From Paenibacillus sp. V4I3 (GTDB taxonomy: Bacteria; Bacillota; Bacilli; Paenibacillales; NBRC-103111), in assembly GCF_030817215.1 (NCBI RefSeq), contig NZ_JAUSZA010000001.1, positions 3,074,501 to 3,138,500 of the forward strand: a stretch of 64,000 bases of DNA. Reading direction: 5' to 3'. The notes under the pieces were generated by a model, which saw only the letters and a list, made by a program, of their open reading frames with translations, made no database searches and was not told the DNA's origin. How positions within the stretch are numbered: the first letter of the stretch is position 1; each line of letters starts with the position of its first letter. The position numbers and the translations under genes are program-made. Below are positions 25,408-33,535 of the stretch, in pieces.

Positions 25408-26087
25408 TGCGAGATATCCGCATTCCGATGGTCGAGATCTTCGAGACGGTTGAAGGCGAAGGGACCCGTGCCGGGTTCCCGACGGTCTTCGTCCGTCTTT
25501 TTGGTTGCAACCTGCGCTGTACCTGGTGTGACACCAAGTACAGCTACCCGCCCGCGGAAGCGGAGAACGTCATGACCATTACTGAAATTGTCAGCAAGGT
25601 CCAGACGTACCGCTCCCGGCATATTTGCCTTACCGGCGGCGAGCCGCTCCTGTACGGCGAGAAGTCGCTCGCGTTAATCGACGCGCTCGCAGAGCTGGAG
25701 CAGGTCGATGACCTGCATATCGAGACGAACGGCGCGATCGATCTCGCACTGTTTGTAGAGCGTGTCGCATCGCCGAAGGTGCGATACATCATGGACTTTA
25801 AGCTGCCCGACTCAGGCGAGATGGGGCAGATGATCATGAGCAATTTCGCCCTGCTGCGCGAGCAGGACGAGTTGAAGTTCGTCATCGGCAGCGAACACGA
25901 CTTCCGCACCGCGGTGGAAGTGCTTGAGCAGCATCCGACGAAGGCGCTGCCGATGTTCAGCCCGGTGTGGGAGACCATGCCGCCGCGCAAGCTCGTCGAG
26001 CATATGCTTGACGCAGGGTTGTCCAAGGTGAAGCTGAACTTGCAGCTGCATAAGATCATTTGGGATCCAGCGATGCGCGGCGTTTAG
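25407..26087 (+). CDS. queE: 7-carboxy-7-deazaguanine synthase (radical SAM)
   Basis: This 226-aa radical SAM enzyme contracts the pterin ring to 7-carboxy-7-deazaguanine. The cluster motif is FGCNLRCTWCDTKYSY near residue 28 (Cx3Cx2C), preceded by EIFETVEGEGTRAGFPTVFVRL, the substrate/lid segment of QueE; CLTGGEPLL near 72 is the SAM-binding GGE motif. It overlaps queD by 1 nt. The gene is visibly more G+C-rich, with many GC-ending codons, than queD before and queC after it, although order and function fit the operon. Confidence 0.93.
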   Translation: MRDIRIPMVEIFETVEGEGTRAGFPTVFVRLFGCNLRCTWCDTKYSYPPAEAENVMTITEIVSKVQTYRSRHICLTGGEPLLYGEKSLALIDALAELEQVDDLHIETNGAIDLALFVERVASPKVRYIMDFKLPDSGEMGQMIMSNFALLREQDELKFVIGSEHDFRTAVEVLEQHPTKALPMFSPVWETMPPRKLVEHMLDAGLSKVKLNLQLHKIIWDPAMRGV

Positions 26088-26142
26088 AGCGCGTATCTAC
26101 TGATTTATCCATTTTTCACATGAAGAAAAAGAGGTGTCTATG

Positions 26143-26859
26143 ATGAACGTAAGCAACGAAAATAAGAAAAGAGCCGTCATCATTCTAAGTGGCGGATTAG
26201 ATAGTACAACGTGCATGGGACTTGCCAAAGAAGCAGGATACGAGCTATATCCGATTTCTTTTGACTATGGTCAGCGTCATAAAATCGAAATCGAGAATGC
26301 CAAGCAAGTCGCTGAGCATTATGGGGTCAGTGGTCGTCATAAGATCATCAAGCTAGATTTCTTGCGCGATTTCGGCGGCAGCGCATTAACGGATGATAAC
26401 ATTGATGTTCCTAATGTTGTGGATGGATTAACGGAAGGGTCAGAGGAATCTGAAATCCCAGTGACGTATGTACCTGGACGCAATTTGCTATTCCTTTCCA
26501 TTGCTACCTCTTATGCAGAAGTAACGGGATCAGAAGCCATCTATATCGGAGTGAATGCCCTCGACTACAGTGGATATCCGGATTGTCGTCCGGAATTTAT
26601 TCATAAAGTTGAAGAAGTGATTGCCCTTGCGACCAAGGTCGGTGTTGAAGGAAAAGGGATCACGATTGAAACCCCGCTCATTGATTGGACCAAGGCTCGA
26701 ATTGTGCAAGAAGGCTTGAAGATCGGCGTTCCTTACGAGTTAACTACGTCTTGTTACAATGGAAAAGCGGAAGCTTGCGGTGTTTGTGACAGCTGCCGTT
26801 TACGGTTGAAAGGTTTTGAAGAGGCGGGTTCAAAAGATCCAATCCCGTATCTATCATAA
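26143..26859 (+). CDS. queC: 7-cyano-7-deazaguanine (preQ0) synthase
   Basis: ATP-dependent amidation and dehydration of 7-carboxy-7-deazaguanine to preQ0. The PP-loop is LSGGLDSTTCMG near residue 14, FDYGQRHKIEI near 40 is the typical second block, and the zinc site CYNGKAEACGVCDSCRLR lies near 205. AGAGGTG at 26130-26136 best fits the second ATG at 26143; ATG 26140 and GTG 26134 are also in frame. It completes queD-E-C. queF (preQ0 to preQ1) and the tRNA insertion genes are not in the window. Confidence 0.93.
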   Translation: MNVSNENKKRAVIILSGGLDSTTCMGLAKEAGYELYPISFDYGQRHKIEIENAKQVAEHYGVSGRHKIIKLDFLRDFGGSALTDDNIDVPNVVDGLTEGSEESEIPVTYVPGRNLLFLSIATSYAEVTGSEAIYIGVNALDYSGYPDCRPEFIHKVEEVIALATKVGVEGKGITIETPLIDWTKARIVQEGLKIGVPYELTTSCYNGKAEACGVCDSCRLRLKGFEEAGSKDPIPYLS

Positions 26860-26892
26860 AAGTTTCCTGCTTGAAGAAAGGCGGAGCGTTTC

Positions 26893-27570
26893 GTGACCAG
26901 AATCATGGTGGTGGATGATGACGCAGATATCAGAGAGCTGATTCGCGTTTATTTGGCTGGAGAAGGCTTAACGGTCATGCAGGCAAGCAATGGACAAGAA
27001 GCGCTCAGCATGCTTGAAACAACACCGGCGGATTTAGTCGTATTGGATGTCATGATGCCTTTGATGGACGGTTGGGAACTTTGTCGCGAATTAAGGGCGC
27101 AATATGCAGATTTGCCTCTCCTAATGGTGACAGCCAAAAGCGAGTCTGTCCACAAGGTGAAGGGCTTTCAGCTTGGCACGGATGACTATCTTGTGAAGCC
27201 TTTTGACCCCGTGGAGTTGGTGATGCGTGTAAAAGCTTTGCTTAAACGTTATCGGATCAACGCTTCTCAAACGATCACACTTGGTAATGTGATTATTGAT
27301 CGTACAGCATTTGAAGTCCGTTTACAGGATCAACGATTGGCTCTTCCTTTAAAAGAGTTCGAGCTTCTCTATAAGCTTGCCAGTTATCCTGCCCAAATCT
27401 TCACACGTACGCAGCTTATTGAGCAGATCTGGGGTATGGATTATGAAGGTGATGACCGAACGGTTGATGTGCATGTTAAACGTTTGCGCGAGCGGTTTGA
27501 ATCACTGACGGAAGAATTTCGTATTACGACTATTCGCGGACTTGGATACAGGCTCGAGGTGAAGCCATGA
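26893..27570 (+). CDS. OmpR/PhoB-family response regulator
   Basis: This 225-aa regulator has a receiver domain (acidic pair VDDDAD at residues 7-12, phospho-acceptor Asp in LVVLDVMMP near 53, Thr in MVTAK near 80, Lys in LVKPFDP near 102) and a C-terminal winged helix (GDDRTVDVHVKRLRERFE, TTIRGLGYRLE). GTG start with GGCGGAG upstream. Its last 4 nt overlap the histidine kinase ATG. The pair precedes an RND efflux operon whose promoter carries two 11-bp-spaced direct repeats, the usual binding pattern for this family, so it probably regulates that operon (inference). Confidence 0.92.
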   Translation: MTRIMVVDDDADIRELIRVYLAGEGLTVMQASNGQEALSMLETTPADLVVLDVMMPLMDGWELCRELRAQYADLPLLMVTAKSESVHKVKGFQLGTDDYLVKPFDPVELVMRVKALLKRYRINASQTITLGNVIIDRTAFEVRLQDQRLALPLKEFELLYKLASYPAQIFTRTQLIEQIWGMDYEGDDRTVDVHVKRLRERFESLTEEFRITTIRGLGYRLEVKP

Positions 27571-28967
27571 TTAAGATTAGGTCGCTTTATCTGCGCGTTG
27601 TGCTGACATTTCTGACCATTGTTGTGGTTAGTGTGTCAGTCGCCTTTCCGCTGGCAACGGTCTTTTTCAGAAATCTGATTACCACGGAATTTCAAGCAGA
27701 TATGCTCGCGATAGGCCGGCAGCTAGTCACGTTGAGTGAAGACATTCAGCCGAAAAATCTTGATTCTTTTGTGACAGGTAGCAACCGATTGAATGATAAC
27801 TACATCTTGACTTTATTTTACGAAAACGGTGAGCCGGCGACGGCGATTTCTTTTGACAAAAAAGGGAATCCTCTTATTGAAGCGTCGGAAGTGGCCTATG
27901 TTCTAAATGGCAGCGTTTATAAAAGCCTGGACTATGGGATGCCCAAAGATCCATTCAATCGGGTTAAGGTAGGACTGCCTCTCCAAGTTGATGGCAAAAC
28001 TTTTGCCCTTTTCATTCATCCAAACTTCTCCGAGGCAGCTCGTCGTCAAGTGCAGACAGCTGTCATTACTGTACTTCTCATCGTACTTATTGTCGGCAGC
28101 TTGCTCATTCTCATCGCATCTCGCTATCTGGTAAATCCACTAAAGAAGTTGACATTGGCTACGGAACGGTTAGCTCGAGGTAATTTCAATGTGCATGTTT
28201 CTGTGAAGCAAAAGGATGAACTAGGGCAGCTAGCTCAAAGCTTTAATCATATGGCTGGCGAACTGAAACAGCTGGAGCAGATGCGGCAAGACTTTGTTTC
28301 GAATGTTTCCCATGAAATCCAGTCCCCTCTAACGTCGATTCGAGGCTTTTCCAAGGCACTAAGGGGTTCAGAAATTGACGAGTCAGAGCGTGGACGTTAC
28401 TTGGAAATCATTGAACGTGAGAGTGAGCGGTTATCTCGCCTCAGTGATAATTTATTGAAGCTAGCCTCTCTGGAATCGGAACATCATCCTTTTCACCCCA
28501 CCACATACGATCTAGATGAACAGCTGCGTAGAATTGTTGTTTTTTATGAACCCCAGTGGTCAGAGAAACAGCTTGATATGGATTTGTCTTTACCAAGAGT
28601 GAAAATATCGGCGGATGCGGATCAATTAAATCAGGTTTGGATGAATTTAATTGGAAACGCAGTCAAATTTACGCCTCCAAATGGACACATTTACGTGAAA
28701 CTTGTTCCTCTAAGAGATCGTGTACAGGTATGGATTCAAGATAATGGGATTGGGATTCCAGAAGAAGATCAAGGACGAATATTTGATCGATTCTACAAAG
28801 TAGATCAGTCTAGGCAGCGTGATGGTGGAAGCGGGCTCGGGCTTGCTATCGCCAGGAAAATTATCGATATGCACGAAGGTTCGGTTGAGGTTCAAAGCGA
28901 ACAAGGTAAAGGAACTTTATTCTTGGTCACTCTACCGATATTGACCTATTTACTCCAAAAAATATAA
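27567..28967 (+). CDS. Membrane sensor histidine kinase
   Basis: 466 aa: a membrane segment near residues 9-29, an extracytoplasmic sensor domain to about 165, a second membrane helix (TVLLIVLIVGSLLILIA), a HAMP linker (185-240), the phospho-acceptor helix NVSHEIQSPLTSIRGF near 250 and an ATPase domain with N box MNLIGNAVKFTP, G1 DNGIGIP and G2 GGSGLGLA. The H-box reads SHEIQSPL rather than the common SHELRTPL, but the His-Glu pair is kept. It is the cognate kinase of the overlapping response regulator. Ligand unknown; the sensor domain is short and PAS/CACHE-like in size. Confidence 0.92.
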   Translation: MIKIRSLYLRVVLTFLTIVVVSVSVAFPLATVFFRNLITTEFQADMLAIGRQLVTLSEDIQPKNLDSFVTGSNRLNDNYILTLFYENGEPATAISFDKKGNPLIEASEVAYVLNGSVYKSLDYGMPKDPFNRVKVGLPLQVDGKTFALFIHPNFSEAARRQVQTAVITVLLIVLIVGSLLILIASRYLVNPLKKLTLATERLARGNFNVHVSVKQKDELGQLAQSFNHMAGELKQLEQMRQDFVSNVSHEIQSPLTSIRGFSKALRGSEIDESERGRYLEIIERESERLSRLSDNLLKLASLESEHHPFHPTTYDLDEQLRRIVVFYEPQWSEKQLDMDLSLPRVKISADADQLNQVWMNLIGNAVKFTPPNGHIYVKLVPLRDRVQVWIQDNGIGIPEEDQGRIFDRFYKVDQSRQRDGGSGLGLAIARKIIDMHEGSVEVQSEQGKGTLFLVTLPILTYLLQKI

Positions 28968-28977
28968 AAATGAATGA

Positions 28978-29009
28978 AAAACTTGGATGCCTCATGCCAA
29001 GTTTTTTTG
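28978..29009 (+). terminator. Terminator after the two-component pair
   Basis: AAACTTGG-ATGCCTCATG-CCAAGTTTTTTT. Confidence 0.85.
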
Positions 29010-29012
29010 TTT

Positions 29013-29033
29013 GTTCATATTGGGTTCATATTC
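29013..29033 (+). promoter_or_regulatory. Direct-repeat operator before the RND operon
   Basis: GTTCATATTG (29013-29022) and GTTCATATTC (29024-29033) are direct repeats with an 11-bp period, as expected for a head-to-tail dimer of an OmpR-family regulator. A -10-like TATCTT follows at 29040-29045 with no recognisable -35 at the correct distance, suggesting an activator-dependent promoter. The adjacent response regulator is the obvious candidate. Confidence 0.6.
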
Positions 29034-29077
29034 AGAATGTATCTTAAACGTAATCAGTTGATGAGGGGAGTACAGGA

Positions 29078-32000
29078 ATGAATCGATTAACACAGTTTTC
29101 CATGAAGAATGTCTCGGCATTATTCATTATCATGATCATGCTTTTTGTAGGCGGATTTTATTCATCCACGCAGCTTAAAGTAGAGAACATGCCAAACGTT
29201 TCTTTTCCAGTAGTTGCTGTAACAACTACCTATACTGGAGCGCCTAAGGATGTCATGGATGAAATTACGGCTCCGATTGAAGAGAAGCTAGCGAACATTG
29301 AAGATCTGGATTCCATAACTTCAACTTCGAGTGATAATTTCTCCATGATTATCATTATGTTCAAACAAAATGTAGATATTGATAAGAAAAAACAGGCCGT
29401 TCAAGATATGTTGGCTGAAGTTTCTCTTCCAGCAACGGCAGGTGCGCCTAAAGCCTCCACCTTTGGTGCGGCATCCTTCCCTTCGAATTACTTAGTCGCT
29501 TATGCAAAGGACGGGGTAAGCCAAACAGAGCTCGACAAGTCTTTTAAAGATAAAATCAAGCCGGGTCTTGAAGGGATTAAAGGGATCGACCATATGGACG
29601 TTATTGGGGCCAGAAGCACATCGCTCGATATTGAGCTAGATGCTGCTGCGCTTGATGTATATGGATTGTCACCGGCTCTAGTGAGCAATGCTATTAATTC
29701 TGCCGCAACGAAGAGTCCGATCGGTAATGTAGAAATTAGCGGCAATAATAAGATGACTCGTGTCACTGGTAATTTATCAAGCTTGTACGATTTGGAGCAG
29801 GTCGAAATCACTACACCTAAAGGAGATATCGTAACACTGGATCAAGTCTCCAAGGTAAAGGCGATAACGGAATCTGATTTCAATGGAAGACTGGATGGCA
29901 AACCAGCTATTGGTATGATTTTGTACAAAGCAGGTAGTGCAAATGCGGTTGATTTCTCAGGATCCATCGAGAAGCTGATTCATGAGTGGGAAACGACCCT
30001 ACCGAACATTACTTTCAAAAACACTTATGATAGTGCAGATCAAATTAAAGAGTCCATCACAGGACTTGTACGTGAAGGAGTTGTAGGGGCGATATTGGCT
30101 TCCTTAATGATTCTCATTTTCTTGAGGAACATTCGGATGACACTCATTGTTCTCGTCTCGATTCCACTTTCCATTTTGATCACATTGTTATTAATGTCGA
30201 CATTAGACTTAACGCTTAATACGATGACACTCGGTGGTATTTTTATCGCAGTAGGTCGTGTAGTCGATGATTCCATCGTTGTTATCGAGAACATATATGC
30301 TTCATTGGAAAAAGCGCAGGAACGCAAAGAATCCGTCATTGCCTTGGCAACAAAGCAGGTTTCGATGGCTATTACGTCCTCAACTCTGGCAACCGTAGGG
30401 GTTTTTGCTCCACTTGCTTTGGTAACGGGTGTTGTGGGAGGGTTCTTTAGACCTTTTGCCTTAACCATTGCTTGCGCACTTTTATCTTCCTTAATTGTAG
30501 CTTTAACGGTTATTCCGATGCTTGCTAAATTGCTCGTTCTTCGCAGCAAGCCGGGTAAAGGTCACCATGATGAATCAAAGCCAACCAAATTAACAGCATT
30601 TTACGAAAAGGCATTGACGTGGAGTTTGAAAAATCGGATTAAAACATTGTTAATTTCAGGACTTATGCTTGTAGTCACCATTGCGGCGACAGTACCTTTC
30701 CTATCGGTTTCGTTCTTGCCTAGCTCGAAGCCAGCGACAACGATGTACTTCCAGTTAAAAATGCCGTATGCAACTTCTTTTGAGGCTACGGATACGAAAA
30801 CGAAAGAAATTGAAACCGTCTTGCTAGATACGAAAGATTCCAATGGCGAGCCCGTGTTCAAATTCGTTGAAGCGTTAGTCGGTTATGCAGGCAAAGACGA
30901 TGAGCGAACGCCTTATGCTTCACAGATTTTTGTTCAAGTAAATGATAAGGTTGATCCGAATCAAGTGAAAGACCAAATGAAAGATTATATTCTCTCTGAA
31001 CTGCCGAGCGGATCTGAAGTAGAGCCTAAATCCATGGAAGGTGACTTCGGTGTATCATCGACTGACTTTGCCTATACCCTGCAGGGTGAGGATCAGCTTC
31101 AATTAGAGAAAGCAGCCGGTTTGGTTAAAGAGAAGCTAAATACATTCACGGAGCTTAGTGAAATTGAAGATAACCTGAGTGATGCCAAAACAGAAATAGA
31201 AATTACTGTGGATCAGAAAAAAGCGAGAGCATACGGATTAAGCTCATCAACTGTTCGTGATACCGCACGTGCCTGGATTCAAAAGCAAAATCTAGGAGAT
31301 ATGAAATTCGATAATATCGTTTATACGACAACGGTATCGTTAGACAAATCGGACAAAGATACGTTAGAAAAACTAGGTAATATCCCATTGACGGGATCAA
31401 ATGGTTCAAAGGTTTTATTGAAGGAAGTAGCTAAGGTCAATGAAACGAAAGGCGCTGCTTCGCTTGCACGTGAGGATCAGCAGCAGCTAGTGAAAGTAAC
31501 TGCAAAAATCAATTCAGCTGACAAAACTGGTGTGAGTGCCAAAATCAGCGCCGCAATGAAAGATATCGAATTGCCTGAAGGCGTGACACCCAAAATAACT
31601 GGCGTTTCGGATGATGTGAATGAAAGCTTCATGCAGCTGTTCATCGCGATGGCTGCCGCCATATTCGTGGTTTACTTGATTATGGTTTTGGCATTTGGAA
31701 ACGCTAGTGCACCATTCGCCATCTTGTTCTCTTTACCACTTGCTGTTATTGGGGGTCTTCTCGGACTTGTCATAGCGAGAGAACCGTTAACGGTAACCTC
31801 TATGATTGGTTTCCTGATGCTTATTGGGATCGTAGTGACGAATGCGATTGTATTAATCGATCGTGCTCAGCAGCTGCGCGAAGAAGGATACACGGTACGT
31901 CATGCTCTAATTGAAGCGGGGAAAGTAAGACTTCGTCCCATTATTATGACTGCTGGAGCTACCATTATGGCATTGGTTCCTCTTGCGCTCGGTATTTCTG

Positions 32001-32182
32001 GAGAAGGCGGATTAATCGGTAAAGGACTGGGTGTAGTCGTTATCGGTGGTTTGATTACCTCTACGCTATTGACACTAGTTGTCGTACCAATTGTGTACGA
32101 ATTGATTGAAAGTATAAAGAACCGTATAGGTCGTCTATTCAATCGTAAGAATGTAAACGAAAAAACGATGTTAGAGGTATAA
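29078..32182 (+). CDS. RND-family efflux transporter (SwrC/AcrB-like)
   Basis: This 1,034-aa proton-driven pump has the full RND architecture: a first transmembrane helix, a large extracytoplasmic loop (about 35-330), helices with GRVVDDSIVVIENIYAS near 394 (the proton-relay Asp pair), a second large loop (about 530-840) and a second helix set ending SMIGFLMLIGIVVTNAIVLIDRAQ near 910. Resembles B. subtilis SwrC/YerP, linked to surfactin tolerance and swarming. AAGGAGG separates it from the adaptor gene 12 nt downstream. No outer membrane exists here, so export is across the cytoplasmic membrane and wall; substrate unknown. Confidence 0.92.
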   Translation: MNRLTQFSMKNVSALFIIMIMLFVGGFYSSTQLKVENMPNVSFPVVAVTTTYTGAPKDVMDEITAPIEEKLANIEDLDSITSTSSDNFSMIIIMFKQNVDIDKKKQAVQDMLAEVSLPATAGAPKASTFGAASFPSNYLVAYAKDGVSQTELDKSFKDKIKPGLEGIKGIDHMDVIGARSTSLDIELDAAALDVYGLSPALVSNAINSAATKSPIGNVEISGNNKMTRVTGNLSSLYDLEQVEITTPKGDIVTLDQVSKVKAITESDFNGRLDGKPAIGMILYKAGSANAVDFSGSIEKLIHEWETTLPNITFKNTYDSADQIKESITGLVREGVVGAILASLMILIFLRNIRMTLIVLVSIPLSILITLLLMSTLDLTLNTMTLGGIFIAVGRVVDDSIVVIENIYASLEKAQERKESVIALATKQVSMAITSSTLATVGVFAPLALVTGVVGGFFRPFALTIACALLSSLIVALTVIPMLAKLLVLRSKPGKGHHDESKPTKLTAFYEKALTWSLKNRIKTLLISGLMLVVTIAATVPFLSVSFLPSSKPATTMYFQLKMPYATSFEATDTKTKEIETVLLDTKDSNGEPVFKFVEALVGYAGKDDERTPYASQIFVQVNDKVDPNQVKDQMKDYILSELPSGSEVEPKSMEGDFGVSSTDFAYTLQGEDQLQLEKAAGLVKEKLNTFTELSEIEDNLSDAKTEIEITVDQKKARAYGLSSSTVRDTARAWIQKQNLGDMKFDNIVYTTTVSLDKSDKDTLEKLGNIPLTGSNGSKVLLKEVAKVNETKGAASLAREDQQQLVKVTAKINSADKTGVSAKISAAMKDIELPEGVTPKITGVSDDVNESFMQLFIAMAAAIFVVYLIMVLAFGNASAPFAILFSLPLAVIGGLLGLVIAREPLTVTSMIGFLMLIGIVVTNAIVLIDRAQQLREEGYTVRHALIEAGKVRLRPIIMTAGATIMALVPLALGISGEGGLIGKGLGVVVIGGLITSTLLTLVVVPIVYELIESIKNRIGRLFNRKNVNEKTMLEV

Positions 32183-32194
32183 GGAGGCACATAG

Positions 32195-33499
32195 ATGATT
32201 AACGATAGTTCGCGGAAACGTAAATTCAAATCCCGTTCGATGGGGGTGATCGTGTTATTGACCGCAGCAGCGGTCTTGGCGTCAGCCTGTTCAGCTCCAG
32301 GTGCTAAAGGGGCTGCAACGGTGCAGTTAGCACCAAGGGCGATTAAAACAGATGTCATAAAGAAGCAGAAAATTAGCAATCCGATCGAACAGGTTGCTGA
32401 TGTAGCGGCAGGAACGACGCTTGATGTTGTCTCGAAAGCCAACGGTGAAGTAACGGAAGTGCTGAAAAAACGAGGAGAGTATGTTGAGAAGGGTGAAGTA
32501 CTCTTCATTGTTGATAATAAAGATGCCTTATCTGCCAAAAGGAAAAGTGAGCTTTCTGTAAGAAGTGCTCAAGAATCCTTGCAGCAAGCAAGGGATAATA
32601 AAGTAAATAACCGAAAAGATCTGTTGGACAATGTAACTAGATCGCAAACTGCCCTCAAGAATGCTGCGCAAGAATACAACAAAGTTCGTAATGAATATGA
32701 TGCAGGCATTGCCGTTCAGCATCAGGTGGATCAATCCAAACAAGCGATGGATAGCGCCCAGATGAATCTAGATGCTGCACAGAGCAAGCTTTCAGCTTTT
32801 GATAACTCGGATTCGATTTCAGCTATTCAAACGCAGGCAGAATCAGCAAGTCTATCTTTAGAAGATGCGACTCGTTCTTTAGAGAACTATCAAGTTAAGG
32901 CACCAGGTAGCGGCATTCTTACCGATTTCAACGTAGTGGTTGGGCAAACAGTAGCTGCCGCGGCAGGGAAAGTTGGTCAAGTCCAACAGATAGATCCGAT
33001 TAAAATCAAAACCGAGCTTACGGAAACGAATTTCCTGCTTGTTAAAGGAAAGCAAGAACTCATTTACTATAATCCGGATTCGCCTGATAAAAAAGGAACA
33101 GCTAAAATGAGCTACTTGGCACCTATTATGAGTGCGGCGACAAAAACGTACACGTTAGAACTGGAAGTTCCCAATAGCGATCATCTGCTGCAGCCTGGTA
33201 ATCGATTCATGGTACAGCTGACGACTGAAACGGAAGAACAAGTGGTTGCGATTCCTACATTAAGCATCATTCGTGAAGAGTCGGATACCTTCGTCTTTGT
33301 TCAGGAAGGTGACCAATATCAGAAACGGAAAGTGAAATTGGGACGCATTAACGGGGAGTATCAAGAAGTGATTGAAGGAGTCAAAGACGGCGAGAAATTG
33401 GTTACTGCCGGACAGAACACTCTGAAAGACGGACAAAAAGTAGACAGTGCTAGTGCTAGCGTACAACCGCAGCCGACAACAACACCAACAGCCAAATAG
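32195..33499 (+). CDS. RND adaptor lipoprotein (membrane fusion protein)
   Basis: 434 aa with a lipoprotein signal (LAAAAVLASACS; lipid-modified Cys about residue 32), a biotinyl/lipoyl-like half (TLDVVSKANGEVTEVLKKRGEYVEKGEVLFIVDN), a long helical hairpin (about 115-220, Gln/Ala/Asn-rich coiled coil), the returning lipoyl half (YQVKAPGSGILTDFNVVVGQTV) and beta-barrel and membrane-proximal domains. It couples the RND pump to substrate capture or to another envelope protein. Same operon as the pump, 12 nt downstream. Confidence 0.9.
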   Translation: MINDSSRKRKFKSRSMGVIVLLTAAAVLASACSAPGAKGAATVQLAPRAIKTDVIKKQKISNPIEQVADVAAGTTLDVVSKANGEVTEVLKKRGEYVEKGEVLFIVDNKDALSAKRKSELSVRSAQESLQQARDNKVNNRKDLLDNVTRSQTALKNAAQEYNKVRNEYDAGIAVQHQVDQSKQAMDSAQMNLDAAQSKLSAFDNSDSISAIQTQAESASLSLEDATRSLENYQVKAPGSGILTDFNVVVGQTVAAAAGKVGQVQQIDPIKIKTELTETNFLLVKGKQELIYYNPDSPDKKGTAKMSYLAPIMSAATKTYTLELEVPNSDHLLQPGNRFMVQLTTETEEQVVAIPTLSIIREESDTFVFVQEGDQYQKRKVKLGRINGEYQEVIEGVKDGEKLVTAGQNTLKDGQKVDSASASVQPQPTTTPTAK

Positions 33500-33535
33500 A
33501 CATCAGCGAAATTTCACAATAAGGAGAGTACTTAC

